Shown: piece by piece, positions 46,016-54,431 of the stretch
Layout: every line of letters begins with the position of its first letter
Position numbering within the stretch: the stretch's first letter is position 1
Assembly: GCA_903824495.1 (NCBI GenBank)
Contig: CAIJXB010000060.1
Span: 1 to 64,000 of the forward strand
Direction: 5' to 3'
Length of the DNA stretch: 64,000 nucleotides
DNA from: an uncultured Chlamydiae bacterium
GTDB taxonomy: Bacteria; Chlamydiota; Chlamydiia; Chlamydiales; Rhabdochlamydiaceae
The notes under the pieces: generated by a model
Database searches by the model: none
What the model was told of the DNA's origin: nothing
The model's input: the letters and a program-made list of their open reading frames with translations, nothing else
Translations under genes and position numbers: made by a program

Positions 46016-46141
46016 TTATCTTATAATCATTTTTCGCATGAAATACGCAAATAGAATCCCAATGAAAACTCCAAGAATCATCATTGGGATGCCCCAGAAA
46101 AAAAATCCGATCATTCCTCCAGATGCTCCACATAGAATCAT
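46016..46141 (-). CDS. Possible small membrane protein
   Basis: A 41-codon frame (ATG 46141 to TAA 46016) encodes almost entirely hydrophobic residues (MILCGASGGMIGFFFWGIPM, then ILGVFIGILFAYFMRK). It is in the same frame as, and directly after, the stop of the gene at 46199, so it could instead be a former C-terminal extension of that protein. No ribosome binding site is visible. Confidence 0.35.
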   Translation of the reverse strand: MILCGASGGMIGFFFWGIPMMILGVFIGILFAYFMRKMIIR

Positions 46142-46198
46142 TCCTAACAAGATGTACAATTTTACGGATTTATTTTTTTCATTTTTGTATTTTTTTGT

Positions 46199-46651
46199 TT
46201 AGTTGAATGAGTTAGCACTAAATATAGACTCTATCAATAGAAGTGCCATCATGGAAATAGTAAAAACAGCAAATAGTGCGATAGGGCTAAGTTTTTTTGG
46301 GGTTTTTCCGATTGGTTTTCTAAACATTTGCCAAAGAGCCAACGCTGAGATAATAAGCAATGGAGGGCTGCAAATAACCAACACCCAATGAAAATGGGGT
46401 ATAGTAAAGAGTAAAACCATAATCAATATTAAAGATATGCCTAAAAGTGCAGGAGATGCAATGCGAGCGATTCTAAAAAAGCGAGAACCTCTAAAAGATT
46501 TGCCAAGATCTTCCACGCACACCAGGGGCAATAACATCCATCCAATACATAAACTAAAGATCAGAGCACCATACAGTAAAATCATAGAAACTCCCCAAAA
46601 TAGAAGCCAACCCGTGGACTTTTGATAACCTAACACATACAAAACAGCCAT
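46199..46651 (-). CDS. Four-TM protein distantly related to copies A-C
   Basis: This 150-residue protein has four hydrophobic segments (GWLLFWGVSMILLYGALIFSL, ASPALLGISLILIMVLLFTI, WVLVICSPPLLIISALALW, LFAVFTISMMALLLIESIF). The order of segments and the short loop with P-x-G between helices three and four resemble the 29339 family, but sequence identity is low and there is no RBS hairpin. It closes module D with the GxKP and zinc-ribbon genes. Confidence 0.5.
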   Translation of the reverse strand: MAVLYVLGYQKSTGWLLFWGVSMILLYGALIFSLCIGWMLLPLVCVEDLGKSFRGSRFFRIARIASPALLGISLILIMVLLFTIPHFHWVLVICSPPLLIISALALWQMFRKPIGKTPKKLSPIALFAVFTISMMALLLIESIFSANSFN

Positions 46652-46856
46652 TGTTTTGTCAACCGTATTTAACCGCCAAATATTAAGATCTTTTTAAAAA
46701 TCTCTAATGGCGAAATTCATTTCTCTCTTTTTTCACAAGACTTGCACTGCCACTGCGGGGAAAAGTATTTTTCTTCTTACAGAAAGCCCATTTTCAGTAT
46801 TATCCATGGCTTTAAGACCATAAAAAAATTCTTTGGGATGATAAGGGGGAGGGGAA

Positions 46857-49800
46857 ATGGGGCAGTATTTACTGGGTCTAGTTTTAGTTTTTTTCTGTTT
46901 TCAGAATGCAACTGCAAGTGAAAATATTCTGAGCAGTATATATCTAGGCTCAAGAGAAGGCGATCCGGCGAGCTTAGTTGAAAATGTTAGCACGATCCAT
47001 GGCGACTATACAGAAGTAGAGGTCGATCTTATAGTGCCTTCGCCCGATTCCCTTATTCTCTCTCGGTTTTATAGTAGCCGTGACACGATCCAAACAGCTA
47101 CTTTTGGTGGTTGGAGGTTCACCCCTCAATGCTTTCTATCCATCCGGAAAGATCCAAAGGGGAAAACTTACAAAACAGCGGAGGGCACATTTGAACATAT
47201 GTGTATTTTTGTTGGGACGCCTGAAGGGAGTATCTTGTCATATACCGGCTGGTATAATTCTAACTCTAAAGATCATGGCATATTCAAAATCGATGCAGAG
47301 GAAGAGTCTCTCGGTCTTGCTAACACGGCAAGAGGAAATATTAGTGCTTGGACCAATTTAAAAAACAACGAGCTCTCTTTCGATTCTCAAAACAATAGTT
47401 TTGAACTTTCTCTTAGCTCAGGCGGTAAACGGTCCTACGTTAAACATCCATCCCTTGACCTTTATCTCCTCAAATTAGAAACCCTTCCTTCAGGCAACAA
47501 GATCTTTTATGAGTTCGATGATCAAGGAAAGCTCAAGCTAGTTAAAGAGACCAATGCTGCTGAAGAAAGGGTTTTAGGCTGGATCAAGATCGAATATGGA
47601 GATGGAATACATGTTGATACCAGTGATGGTAAAACAGTAGACTACCATTTCCAACAAACTTCTTCTGGCCATGATCTCCTTTCTCAGGTCATTCGGTCAG
47701 ATAAGCCCTCTTTAAACTATCAATATAAGGTGGTGGGTAAACGAGCATTGCTTACGAAAAAAGAGCTGCCCGAAGGACGTTTTGTCAGCATTGATTACGA
47801 CTCTCATCAGGAGAATAAAGTAAAGTCAGTGACAACGCCCGAAGGCACAAGTGGAACGACGACGACTTGGCTTTCTTACAGCCAAGACTCCGATGAGGCA
47901 GGATGGACCGAAGTGAGTGGCCCCGGAGGGCGCAAGACGATCTACCGTTTTGATGAAAACCTGCAACTGACCGGTATCGAGCAATACTTATGCGAAAGTT
48001 TATACCGTGTCCATAAAAAATTCTGGGGCAAGAAAGAAAATGTCTCCTATCTCATGGCTACTTCCGTTGAAGATGGTAATGGCGCTGTTTTTTACTACAA
48101 GTCCTACGTCTACGATGACAGAGATACAGGCAATATTGTTGAAGAAAGGGAGTATGGGAACTTAACAGGCGCCAATCCGGGCCCTGTTGCTTTTGATGAG
48201 GAAGGAGTACCTACTGAACCTCAAGAATCGCATAAAAAAACTTATTCCTATTCCACAAAGGAAGGCGTGGATGTTGTCAATCAAATGGATGTAAAAGGGA
48301 ATGGTCTTAGGCTTGTCTATAAAAAGGGAACCAATCTGCTCATCAGAAAGGCCATTTTAGAAAAGGATAAAAGGAAAAAAAGATGGTTTTATGAGTACAA
48401 CGAAGATGGGGCCCTCATTCAAGTCATCGTTGATGACCATGATGATACAGAAGCAAAACACTTCTACAAAGCCACAGAAAGACACATTACTAACATTTCT
48501 CCTAAGAAAGAAATTCCTAATATTGGGGCAGCGGAGATCATTGAAGAAAAATGTGTCAATATTGAGAAAAAGAGCGAAGTTCTTTTAAAAAAAACAGTGA
48601 ATCACTTCGATCCTCAAGGGAGCCTTGAATCCCAAGATATTTATGATGCAAAAGATGTTCATCAATATTCGATTAGAAAAGAGCATAAGAATGGGCTTCT
48701 TGCTTTAGAAACGGATCCTTTTGGGCATGAGACTCATTATTCTTACGACAACAATCACAACCTAATCTTAGAAAAACATTCTTCCACCGGAATCTCTCTA
48801 GAATACGGGTATGATTTAAGGAACCGTCTCATTTACACAGCAGAAAAAGATATCCAGGGAAACAGATTTGAAATTCATGTCTCTTATGATTCGGCAGGAA
48901 ACAAAATCTCAGAGATAGATCGGTTTGGCAATGAAACCGTCTATTCTCCCGATGAGCTGGGACGCGTCCTTTCTATCACTTATCCAGAAATAAAAGATGG
49001 CAAAACTTCTTCAATTTGCCCTACCTACATCTATAGCTATGACCTTTTCGATAATGCAATCACTATCACAGATCCCAAAGGGAATATCACTCAGAAGACT
49101 TATAACGTACGCAGTAAGCCCACGTCTATTCACCATCTAGATGGGACAGAGGAACTTTTTAAATATGATACGGAAGGTAGTCTCCATCGCTACTCAGGAA
49201 GAGATGGGATAATTAAGGTCTTTGAGTATGATTATTTAGGCCGTGTTACACATACTGAACACTACCAGCGAGGAAGCACAGGAAAAAGGGACGGTTTTAA
49301 GAGTGATTATTACTGGTATAGTGCTTTTCATCTACTTGCAAAGAGCGATGACCAGGGAAAGTCTGTATATGCCTATGACCAGGCAGGAAGGCTCTCTATC
49401 TCAAATGAATCGAGAAACAGATCTGAAGTGTCATATTGGAGTTGGACTACTGCTGGTATTGCCGGCATTAAAAATGGAGATATGACAGAATTTCTTTACG
49501 ATTCACTCGGGAGAACGCAGTCCGTCAAAAAATGGAAAGATTCCAAGAAATTTACCCTTTATGTGAAAGAATATGATCTTTTAGATCACGTTTTAGAAGA
49601 GCGTACCGAAAACGAAAAAGGCACAGTCCTTATTAAAAGCAGATATGTCTATAACGATAAGGAGCAACTTTCTCAGGTTATTGGCTATCCTAACAATCAA
49701 GAAAGCGTTCTTGTTCAATATGGATATGATGGTTTTGGGCGTCTGTCAACCTTAAGAGATGCTTTCAATCAAGAAACTCAAATGATCTATGACGATCGGT

Positions 49801-52379
49801 ACACCAATGAACTCGGTCAAAAAACTCTAAAACGCATACAGATCGACCCTCTTGGAAATCAAAAAGAAGAAATCTTCGATATCTCAAATAATCTTGTCAA
49901 AGCCTCAAAAAAAGATAAATCAGGACAGCTTCTTACTGAGTCAGAATTTATCTATGACACCTACGGAAACAAGATCTTTGAAAATAATACCGTTCTTTCT
50001 TCCGAAAAATCCTCAAGAACGTATGCGACAGAGTGGTCGTATGATTTCGGAAATCAATTAAAGGCCATTACGAAGGCTGTAGGCACTCCTAATGAACACA
50101 AGACGACGCTCGCTTACAATCCATATGGAGATCTCTCACAAAGGCAGCAACCTGGATTTAAAGAGCCCATTACCTATCGATATAATGACCAAGGACAGTT
50201 GTTTTCTCTTTCCTATCAGGACGCGAAGAAGACTCAGGCTTCTCATCGGATCTCCTATGATGACCGGGGCAATGTCAAAGAGGTCAAGCTTGGGGCAACC
50301 CACACTCTTAAATTTGAGATCGATACGAATAAACAACTCCTTTCAGAGACGGTTCAAGATGAATGGGGCTCTTACACAGTCAGCTGCACGCGTAATGGGG
50401 AAGGTCTTATAGAAACCATCAAATTGCCGGACGGGTCATGGGCCGAGTATTCCTACGAAGGGCCTCTCGTCAAGGAGGTATCTCGCTTTGCAAAAGAGAA
50501 AAAACAGCTCTATAACTACCGTATCGCTTCCATAGACCAAATGGGGCACTCTCTTGAAGAAATATTGATAGGATTTGTGGGAGGCAGAAATCAGAGCTGG
50601 GATCGAGCTTCTCGAAGAACAGAAATTGTGACAGACCTTTTCCAGGATCGAGTACCGGAAGGCGGATACGACTCTCTTCAAAACATACGGATCAGAGAAA
50701 CCATCTTAGATGAAGAAAAATCAATAGCAGAATATGAGTACAATACCCTTTCTCAACTCATCTCAGAAAAAGGCGAGATAGAGCATCGTTACTCTTACGA
50801 TTCGTTAGGGAATCGTCTTGAAAAAGACGGGGCTAGCTACAAGGTCAACGATTTGAATCAGCTTCTGGAGGCAGAAGGAGTCTCTTATACATTTGGTTTA
50901 GATGGCAACATTGAAACTAAGACTGTTGGGGGGAAAACATGGATCTATCAGAGCAACCATTTAAATCAGCTCATTTCGATCAAAGAACCAAATGAGAATA
51001 CTATCACATTCACTTATGACTTAAGTGGAAAACGGCTGACCAAACAAATTGAAAGTAAAAGTAAAAAAACAAAAGTATTCCGATATTTCTATTTAGGGCA
51101 GACCGAGCTCGGATGTCTTGATGAGAAGGGGGGCATCGTAGAACTCAAAGTACCAAGCGATCCCAATCGTCCGGAAGCATCTCCCTGCGTAGCTCTCGAA
51201 TTCAAAAAAGATATCTATGCTCCTCTTTACGATTTGCAAGGTAATATCGTCTGTCTCGTCGACCCTCAAAAACGTAAGATCATAGAAAGCTACCGTTACA
51301 GTGTTTTTGGGGAAGAGGAAATCATCAACGGGAAAGGGCGAGTTGTCGCTGATTCCTCTGTCGGCAATCCTTGGAGATATCAAGGTAAGCGAATTGATAA
51401 AGAGATAGCTCTTATTTATTTTGGTCAGAGGTATTACGATCCAAAAATAGGAAGGTGGATCAGTCCCGATCCGGCAGGAGATATTGACGGACCTAACCTC
51501 TATGCATTTGCTAGAAATAATCCTTTGACTTATGTTGATTATTTTGGACTTGCTTCGGAGGTGAACGAAAATCAAGGCAAGGAGTTTCAGGGTTACTTCT
51601 ATGGAGAATATGAACCTCATTGCCATTGTGAATCCCACCGTACTTGCAAGCGCGGAGGAGATATCGCAAGTAAGCTTGGAGGTATTAGTCATGGCGTAGT
51701 AGATTTTATGGTAGGATCGCTTCATGACTTCCAAACAACAGCTCTCTATGTGGGATCCGGAGAGCTTGAAATGAACCTTGACGAAAGAGTTCAGATGATT
51801 GAAGCCGTAGAACGATCTCAAGCCAAGCAGATGGGGCAAGTAGAAGGCTGGATGATGGACATGCTTTCTATCGATGAATCTGATAGCATTTATCAGTCTT
51901 ATCGATCTAAAACGACTCTAGGCTTAGAAGTTGGATCTTTGGTTGTCGGGGGATACGGAGCCGTAAAGGGCGTGGTTGGGTTTAGCAAATTGGCAAGAAT
52001 GCCTATGCAAATATCCAGACTTATTAAAGCGGAAAGTGTTATTGTCAAAAGTATTGGCAGGTCTAATAAAATTTGGACCTCAACAAAAAATAGAACATCC
52101 GTAAGAAATGCATTTCTACATTGGCAAGAGCACGGGGCGGATTTTCCTGAGCTTTTAAATGCAAGGCAATATGCAGAAGCATCAAAGACCTTTATTAGAA
52201 ATCCTCCGGCAGGAACTTTGACAAAAATTCGTGCAAATGGAGATGTTGTTCTTTATAATCCTTCGACGAACAGTTTTGCCATTAGTAATGCAGAAGGATT
52301 GCCAAGAACTATGTATAGGCCTAGTTTAGGCCGACATCCCTATTCAACAAATATGGAGTACTTTAATGCCCAAAAATAA
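46857..52379 (+). CDS. Secreted RHS/YD-repeat polymorphic toxin
   Basis: This 1840-residue protein has GGGGAGGGG before the ATG. A Sec signal (LLGLVLVFFCFQNATA) precedes an N-terminal domain and about 25 YD repeats (for example YSYDSLGNRLEKDG). The RHS core ends at RYYDPKIGRWISPDPAGD (about 1523-1541) and NLYAFARNNPLTYVDYFGLA. The variable tip (about 1566-1840) ends with FLHWQEHGADFPELL near 1755, then KIRANGDVVLYNPSTNSFAI and a late T-x-Y-x-P. That H..HG..F / R.NGD.V.Y.P.TN.F pattern recalls BECR-fold ribonuclease tips of CdiA/RHS toxins; this is inference. The shell would encapsulate the tip until delivery. Immunity genes follow with overlap. Confidence 0.85.
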   Translation: MGQYLLGLVLVFFCFQNATASENILSSIYLGSREGDPASLVENVSTIHGDYTEVEVDLIVPSPDSLILSRFYSSRDTIQTATFGGWRFTPQCFLSIRKDPKGKTYKTAEGTFEHMCIFVGTPEGSILSYTGWYNSNSKDHGIFKIDAEEESLGLANTARGNISAWTNLKNNELSFDSQNNSFELSLSSGGKRSYVKHPSLDLYLLKLETLPSGNKIFYEFDDQGKLKLVKETNAAEERVLGWIKIEYGDGIHVDTSDGKTVDYHFQQTSSGHDLLSQVIRSDKPSLNYQYKVVGKRALLTKKELPEGRFVSIDYDSHQENKVKSVTTPEGTSGTTTTWLSYSQDSDEAGWTEVSGPGGRKTIYRFDENLQLTGIEQYLCESLYRVHKKFWGKKENVSYLMATSVEDGNGAVFYYKSYVYDDRDTGNIVEEREYGNLTGANPGPVAFDEEGVPTEPQESHKKTYSYSTKEGVDVVNQMDVKGNGLRLVYKKGTNLLIRKAILEKDKRKKRWFYEYNEDGALIQVIVDDHDDTEAKHFYKATERHITNISPKKEIPNIGAAEIIEEKCVNIEKKSEVLLKKTVNHFDPQGSLESQDIYDAKDVHQYSIRKEHKNGLLALETDPFGHETHYSYDNNHNLILEKHSSTGISLEYGYDLRNRLIYTAEKDIQGNRFEIHVSYDSAGNKISEIDRFGNETVYSPDELGRVLSITYPEIKDGKTSSICPTYIYSYDLFDNAITITDPKGNITQKTYNVRSKPTSIHHLDGTEELFKYDTEGSLHRYSGRDGIIKVFEYDYLGRVTHTEHYQRGSTGKRDGFKSDYYWYSAFHLLAKSDDQGKSVYAYDQAGRLSISNESRNRSEVSYWSWTTAGIAGIKNGDMTEFLYDSLGRTQSVKKWKDSKKFTLYVKEYDLLDHVLEERTENEKGTVLIKSRYVYNDKEQLSQVIGYPNNQESVLVQYGYDGFGRLSTLRDAFNQETQMIYDDRYTNELGQKTLKRIQIDPLGNQKEEIFDISNNLVKASKKDKSGQLLTESEFIYDTYGNKIFENNTVLSSEKSSRTYATEWSYDFGNQLKAITKAVGTPNEHKTTLAYNPYGDLSQRQQPGFKEPITYRYNDQGQLFSLSYQDAKKTQASHRISYDDRGNVKEVKLGATHTLKFEIDTNKQLLSETVQDEWGSYTVSCTRNGEGLIETIKLPDGSWAEYSYEGPLVKEVSRFAKEKKQLYNYRIASIDQMGHSLEEILIGFVGGRNQSWDRASRRTEIVTDLFQDRVPEGGYDSLQNIRIRETILDEEKSIAEYEYNTLSQLISEKGEIEHRYSYDSLGNRLEKDGASYKVNDLNQLLEAEGVSYTFGLDGNIETKTVGGKTWIYQSNHLNQLISIKEPNENTITFTYDLSGKRLTKQIESKSKKTKVFRYFYLGQTELGCLDEKGGIVELKVPSDPNRPEASPCVALEFKKDIYAPLYDLQGNIVCLVDPQKRKIIESYRYSVFGEEEIINGKGRVVADSSVGNPWRYQGKRIDKEIALIYFGQRYYDPKIGRWISPDPAGDIDGPNLYAFARNNPLTYVDYFGLASEVNENQGKEFQGYFYGEYEPHCHCESHRTCKRGGDIASKLGGISHGVVDFMVGSLHDFQTTALYVGSGELEMNLDERVQMIEAVERSQAKQMGQVEGWMMDMLSIDESDSIYQSYRSKTTLGLEVGSLVVGGYGAVKGVVGFSKLARMPMQISRLIKAESVIVKSIGRSNKIWTSTKNRTSVRNAFLHWQEHGADFPELLNARQYAEASKTFIRNPPAGTLTKIRANGDVVLYNPSTNSFAISNAEGLPRTMYRPSLGRHPYSTNMEYFNAQK

Positions 52380-52638
52380 AGACGAGTCTTATCATTGTCG
52401 TATCTGCGGATTAGAACAAGATTTCCAACCTTGGGGGGCTGATGGGAAAACGCCAGCTTTTGAACTCTGCGGCTGTTGTGGAGTTGATTTTGGATATCAA
52501 GATTGCACTCCAGAATATGTTAAGAAATTCCGTGAGGAATGGTTGAAAAAGGGGAGCAAGTGGTCTAACCTAGATGAAAAGCCAACTGATTGGGCATTAG
52601 AGACGCAAATGAAGAAAATCCCTAAAGAATACAAATGA
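52366..52638 (+). CDS. Cysteine-rich putative immunity protein 1
   Basis: This 90-residue protein starts inside the toxin's last codons, so translation is probably coupled. It is a single zinc-ribbon-like unit: YHCRICGLEQDF, then LCGCCGVDFGYQDCTPEYVK and FREEWLKKGSKW. The same unit forms the C-terminal half of the next protein. Position after an RHS tip suggests immunity or an immunity-associated adaptor. No catalytic motif is seen. Confidence 0.65.
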   Translation: MPKNKDESYHCRICGLEQDFQPWGADGKTPAFELCGCCGVDFGYQDCTPEYVKKFREEWLKKGSKWSNLDEKPTDWALETQMKKIPKEYK

Positions 52639-53243
52639 AAACGCTTTGTGAGTATGATTTAAAACAGATACGGTTGATTGAAAAAAGGCTTGATCTGTTT
52701 AAAAATAACAAGTTAGATCTATTTGATCTTGTTGGTGAGCTAGGTGGTCTTTTAAATGCCATTGAATCTGTCCCAGATTCTTGGATGGATGAATTTCGAA
52801 CCGAAATTAATACCCTGGAAATGATTCATGACTGTATTGAAGATGGATCAATATCTAAATGGAGTGGAGACTTTAAAGAAGGCCTGCGAAAATCGATTGC
52901 TAAATTGAAAATACTATCGTCGGGCATTATTGAGGAATATTTAAAAATATCGGATCCAAACATATTAGAAAGTGCCATTGAAGCAAATGTCACTTATAAT
53001 TGTCGCGTATGCGGACTTGATCAAGGTTTTGATCCATGGGGAGAAGATGGCCAGACCCCTACATTTGATATTTGTGATTGTTGCGGTGTCCAATTTGGAT
53101 ACCAAGATTGCAATGTATTGTATGTAAAAAAATTTCGAGAAGAATGGTTAGGAAATGGGGCAAAATGGTTTTTTTCAAAAGATGAGCCTCAAAACTGGTC
53201 GTTAGAGGCACAAATGAAGAGCATTCCTGAAGAATATAAATGA
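52635..53243 (+). CDS. Putative immunity protein with fused zinc-ribbon unit
   Basis: This 202-residue protein has two parts. Residues 1-105 are all-helical (LDLFDLVGELGGLLNAIESV, then DSWMDEFRTEINTLEMIHDC), similar in style to CdiI/Imm proteins paired with BECR-type toxins. Residues 118-202 repeat the ribbon unit (YNCRVCGLDQGF, ICDCCGVQFGYQDCN, FREEWLGNGAKW), close to the preceding gene. The helical part is the best candidate for neutralising the RHS tip. It overlaps both neighbours by four bases. Confidence 0.65.
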   Translation: MKTLCEYDLKQIRLIEKRLDLFKNNKLDLFDLVGELGGLLNAIESVPDSWMDEFRTEINTLEMIHDCIEDGSISKWSGDFKEGLRKSIAKLKILSSGIIEEYLKISDPNILESAIEANVTYNCRVCGLDQGFDPWGEDGQTPTFDICDCCGVQFGYQDCNVLYVKKFREEWLGNGAKWFFSKDEPQNWSLEAQMKSIPEEYK

Positions 53244-53548
53244 AAAAGCATGTGAATTTCCCAAGAGACTCTGATGTATCAAATGAGCAACATTTGGAAA
53301 ATGAGAAATGTTACCGTTGCCCATGTTGTGGTTTTTTGACTAGATCAGAAGCGGATTATGGCACATTTGAAATTTGTCCAGTATGTAATTGGGAAGATGA
53401 TGAGGTACAGTTCAATAACCCAGATTTTCGTGGAGGAGCTAACCAGGAAAGTCTTAATGAAGCCATGGGAAATTATAAAAAATTTGGAGCTTCCTCTAAG
53501 AAGTATATAAAAGAGGTGAGACCTCCACTTCCCGAAGAAATTCCGTAG
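53240..53548 (+). CDS. CPCC-family cysteine-rich protein (putative immunity)
   Basis: This 102-residue protein contains CYRCPCCGFLTRSEADYGTF, EICPVCNWEDDEVQF and NPDFRGGANQESLNEA, the signature of the cysteine-rich CPCC family (PF14206 type), common near polymorphic toxins. It starts four bases inside the previous gene. It is probably specific for another toxin variant or a shared accessory. Confidence 0.75.
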   Translation: MKKHVNFPRDSDVSNEQHLENEKCYRCPCCGFLTRSEADYGTFEICPVCNWEDDEVQFNNPDFRGGANQESLNEAMGNYKKFGASSKKYIKEVRPPLPEEIP

Positions 53549-53559
53549 AAGGATTTAAC

Positions 53560-53817
53560 ATGTTTACGGTCAATGAAGCCATTAAATTAGCCTGTAGAGT
53601 ATGTGGGGAAATTCAGAGTAATCCTCCAAGGAAAAAGGAGGATTTTTATCCAACCTATGACATATGTGATTGCTGTAGAACGGAATTTGGATATGGTGAT
53701 TGTACCTGTAAAGGCCTCCATCATAAAATCAGACTGTATACGGGAATACCTTATCCTCTTTGTAGCAATTCGGATTTTTTTAACTTGTATTCCTTGGAGG
53801 AAATTAGTTCAAATTGA
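53560..53817 (+). CDS. Diverged cysteine-rich ribbon protein, fourth in the immunity array
   Basis: This 85-residue protein keeps CRVCGE and YDICDCCRTEFGYGDCTCK, clearly a third copy of the ribbon unit seen at 52366 and 52635. Downstream of the cysteines it has lost the FREEW segment and ends differently. It may be a decaying immunity gene. Its 3' end overlaps the opposite-strand gene at 53751 by 67 bases. Confidence 0.5.
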   Translation: MFTVNEAIKLACRVCGEIQSNPPRKKEDFYPTYDICDCCRTEFGYGDCTCKGLHHKIRLYTGIPYPLCSNSDFFNLYSLEEISSN

Positions 53818-54293
53818 GGCCAAGCTTCAACAGCCTTATGAAATAGGGTATCAAGTTCCTCAACGCTTGAGGAGGCCTTTAAAACCTGTACAAGTTGTAA
53901 ATATTCCTGATTGAGCTTTTTTTGAGTTTTTTGGAGGCAGATTTTTTTATTTATCTTTCTCAATTTGATGCTGTAAATGTACCACCAAGCAAACAAAAAA
54001 ACATTAAGTAGGAGTATAAGAAATTGTATAGCATCGTCACAGCCCTTAAAAGACATGCAAAGCTGAAGAGGACTGATAACCAAACACCACGTTAACCAAG
54101 CTGTTCCATGCTTGACGTAGGCGCAGCGCCAAAGTATCCAAAATGGGATCAGACTGAATAGACCTACCACAAGGATAGAAATCCAAAAAGAGCTCGGAGC
54201 GGTTCGGATTTCTCCAGAAACAAATCCCAACAGAATCACCAAAGACATTGGATAAAAAACGAAATAGGTGAAAGCTGGATATTCTACCAACAT
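53751..54293 (-). CDS. Membrane protein whose 5' end lies in the IS21 terminus
   Basis: This 180-residue protein has four hydrophobic segments in the first 115 residues (FYPMSLVILLGFVSGEI, FWISILVVGLFSLIPFWILW, WLTWCLVISPLQL, FLILLLNVFLFAWWYIY), then a soluble helical tail. The ATG at 54293 and the next codons (ATG TTG GTA GAA TA) are part of the IS21 end repeat, and no ribosome binding site is seen. The original start was therefore probably cut off by the insertion, and the gene may be truncated or silent. No family recognised. Confidence 0.45.
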   Translation of the reverse strand: MLVEYPAFTYFVFYPMSLVILLGFVSGEIRTAPSSFWISILVVGLFSLIPFWILWRCAYVKHGTAWLTWCLVISPLQLCMSFKGCDDAIQFLILLLNVFLFAWWYIYSIKLRKINKKICLQKTQKKLNQEYLQLVQVLKASSSVEELDTLFHKAVEAWPQFELISSKEYKLKKSELLQRG

Positions 54294-54431
54294 CCGCGCC
54301 TCGATTCTACGAACATGCGCGGGTCAATTAAATTTGAATTTTATACAGTTTTCAAAATAAACAATTCTTAATATTAACTCTTACTAATTTTTTAACTATA
54401 ATTATCTCGAAATTTGCTTTTTCGAGGTTTT

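Noticed and set aside
51093..51839. 248-codon minus-strand frame inside the RHS gene.
   Set aside because: Shadow of the long YD-repeat reading frame; no family features or start signals.
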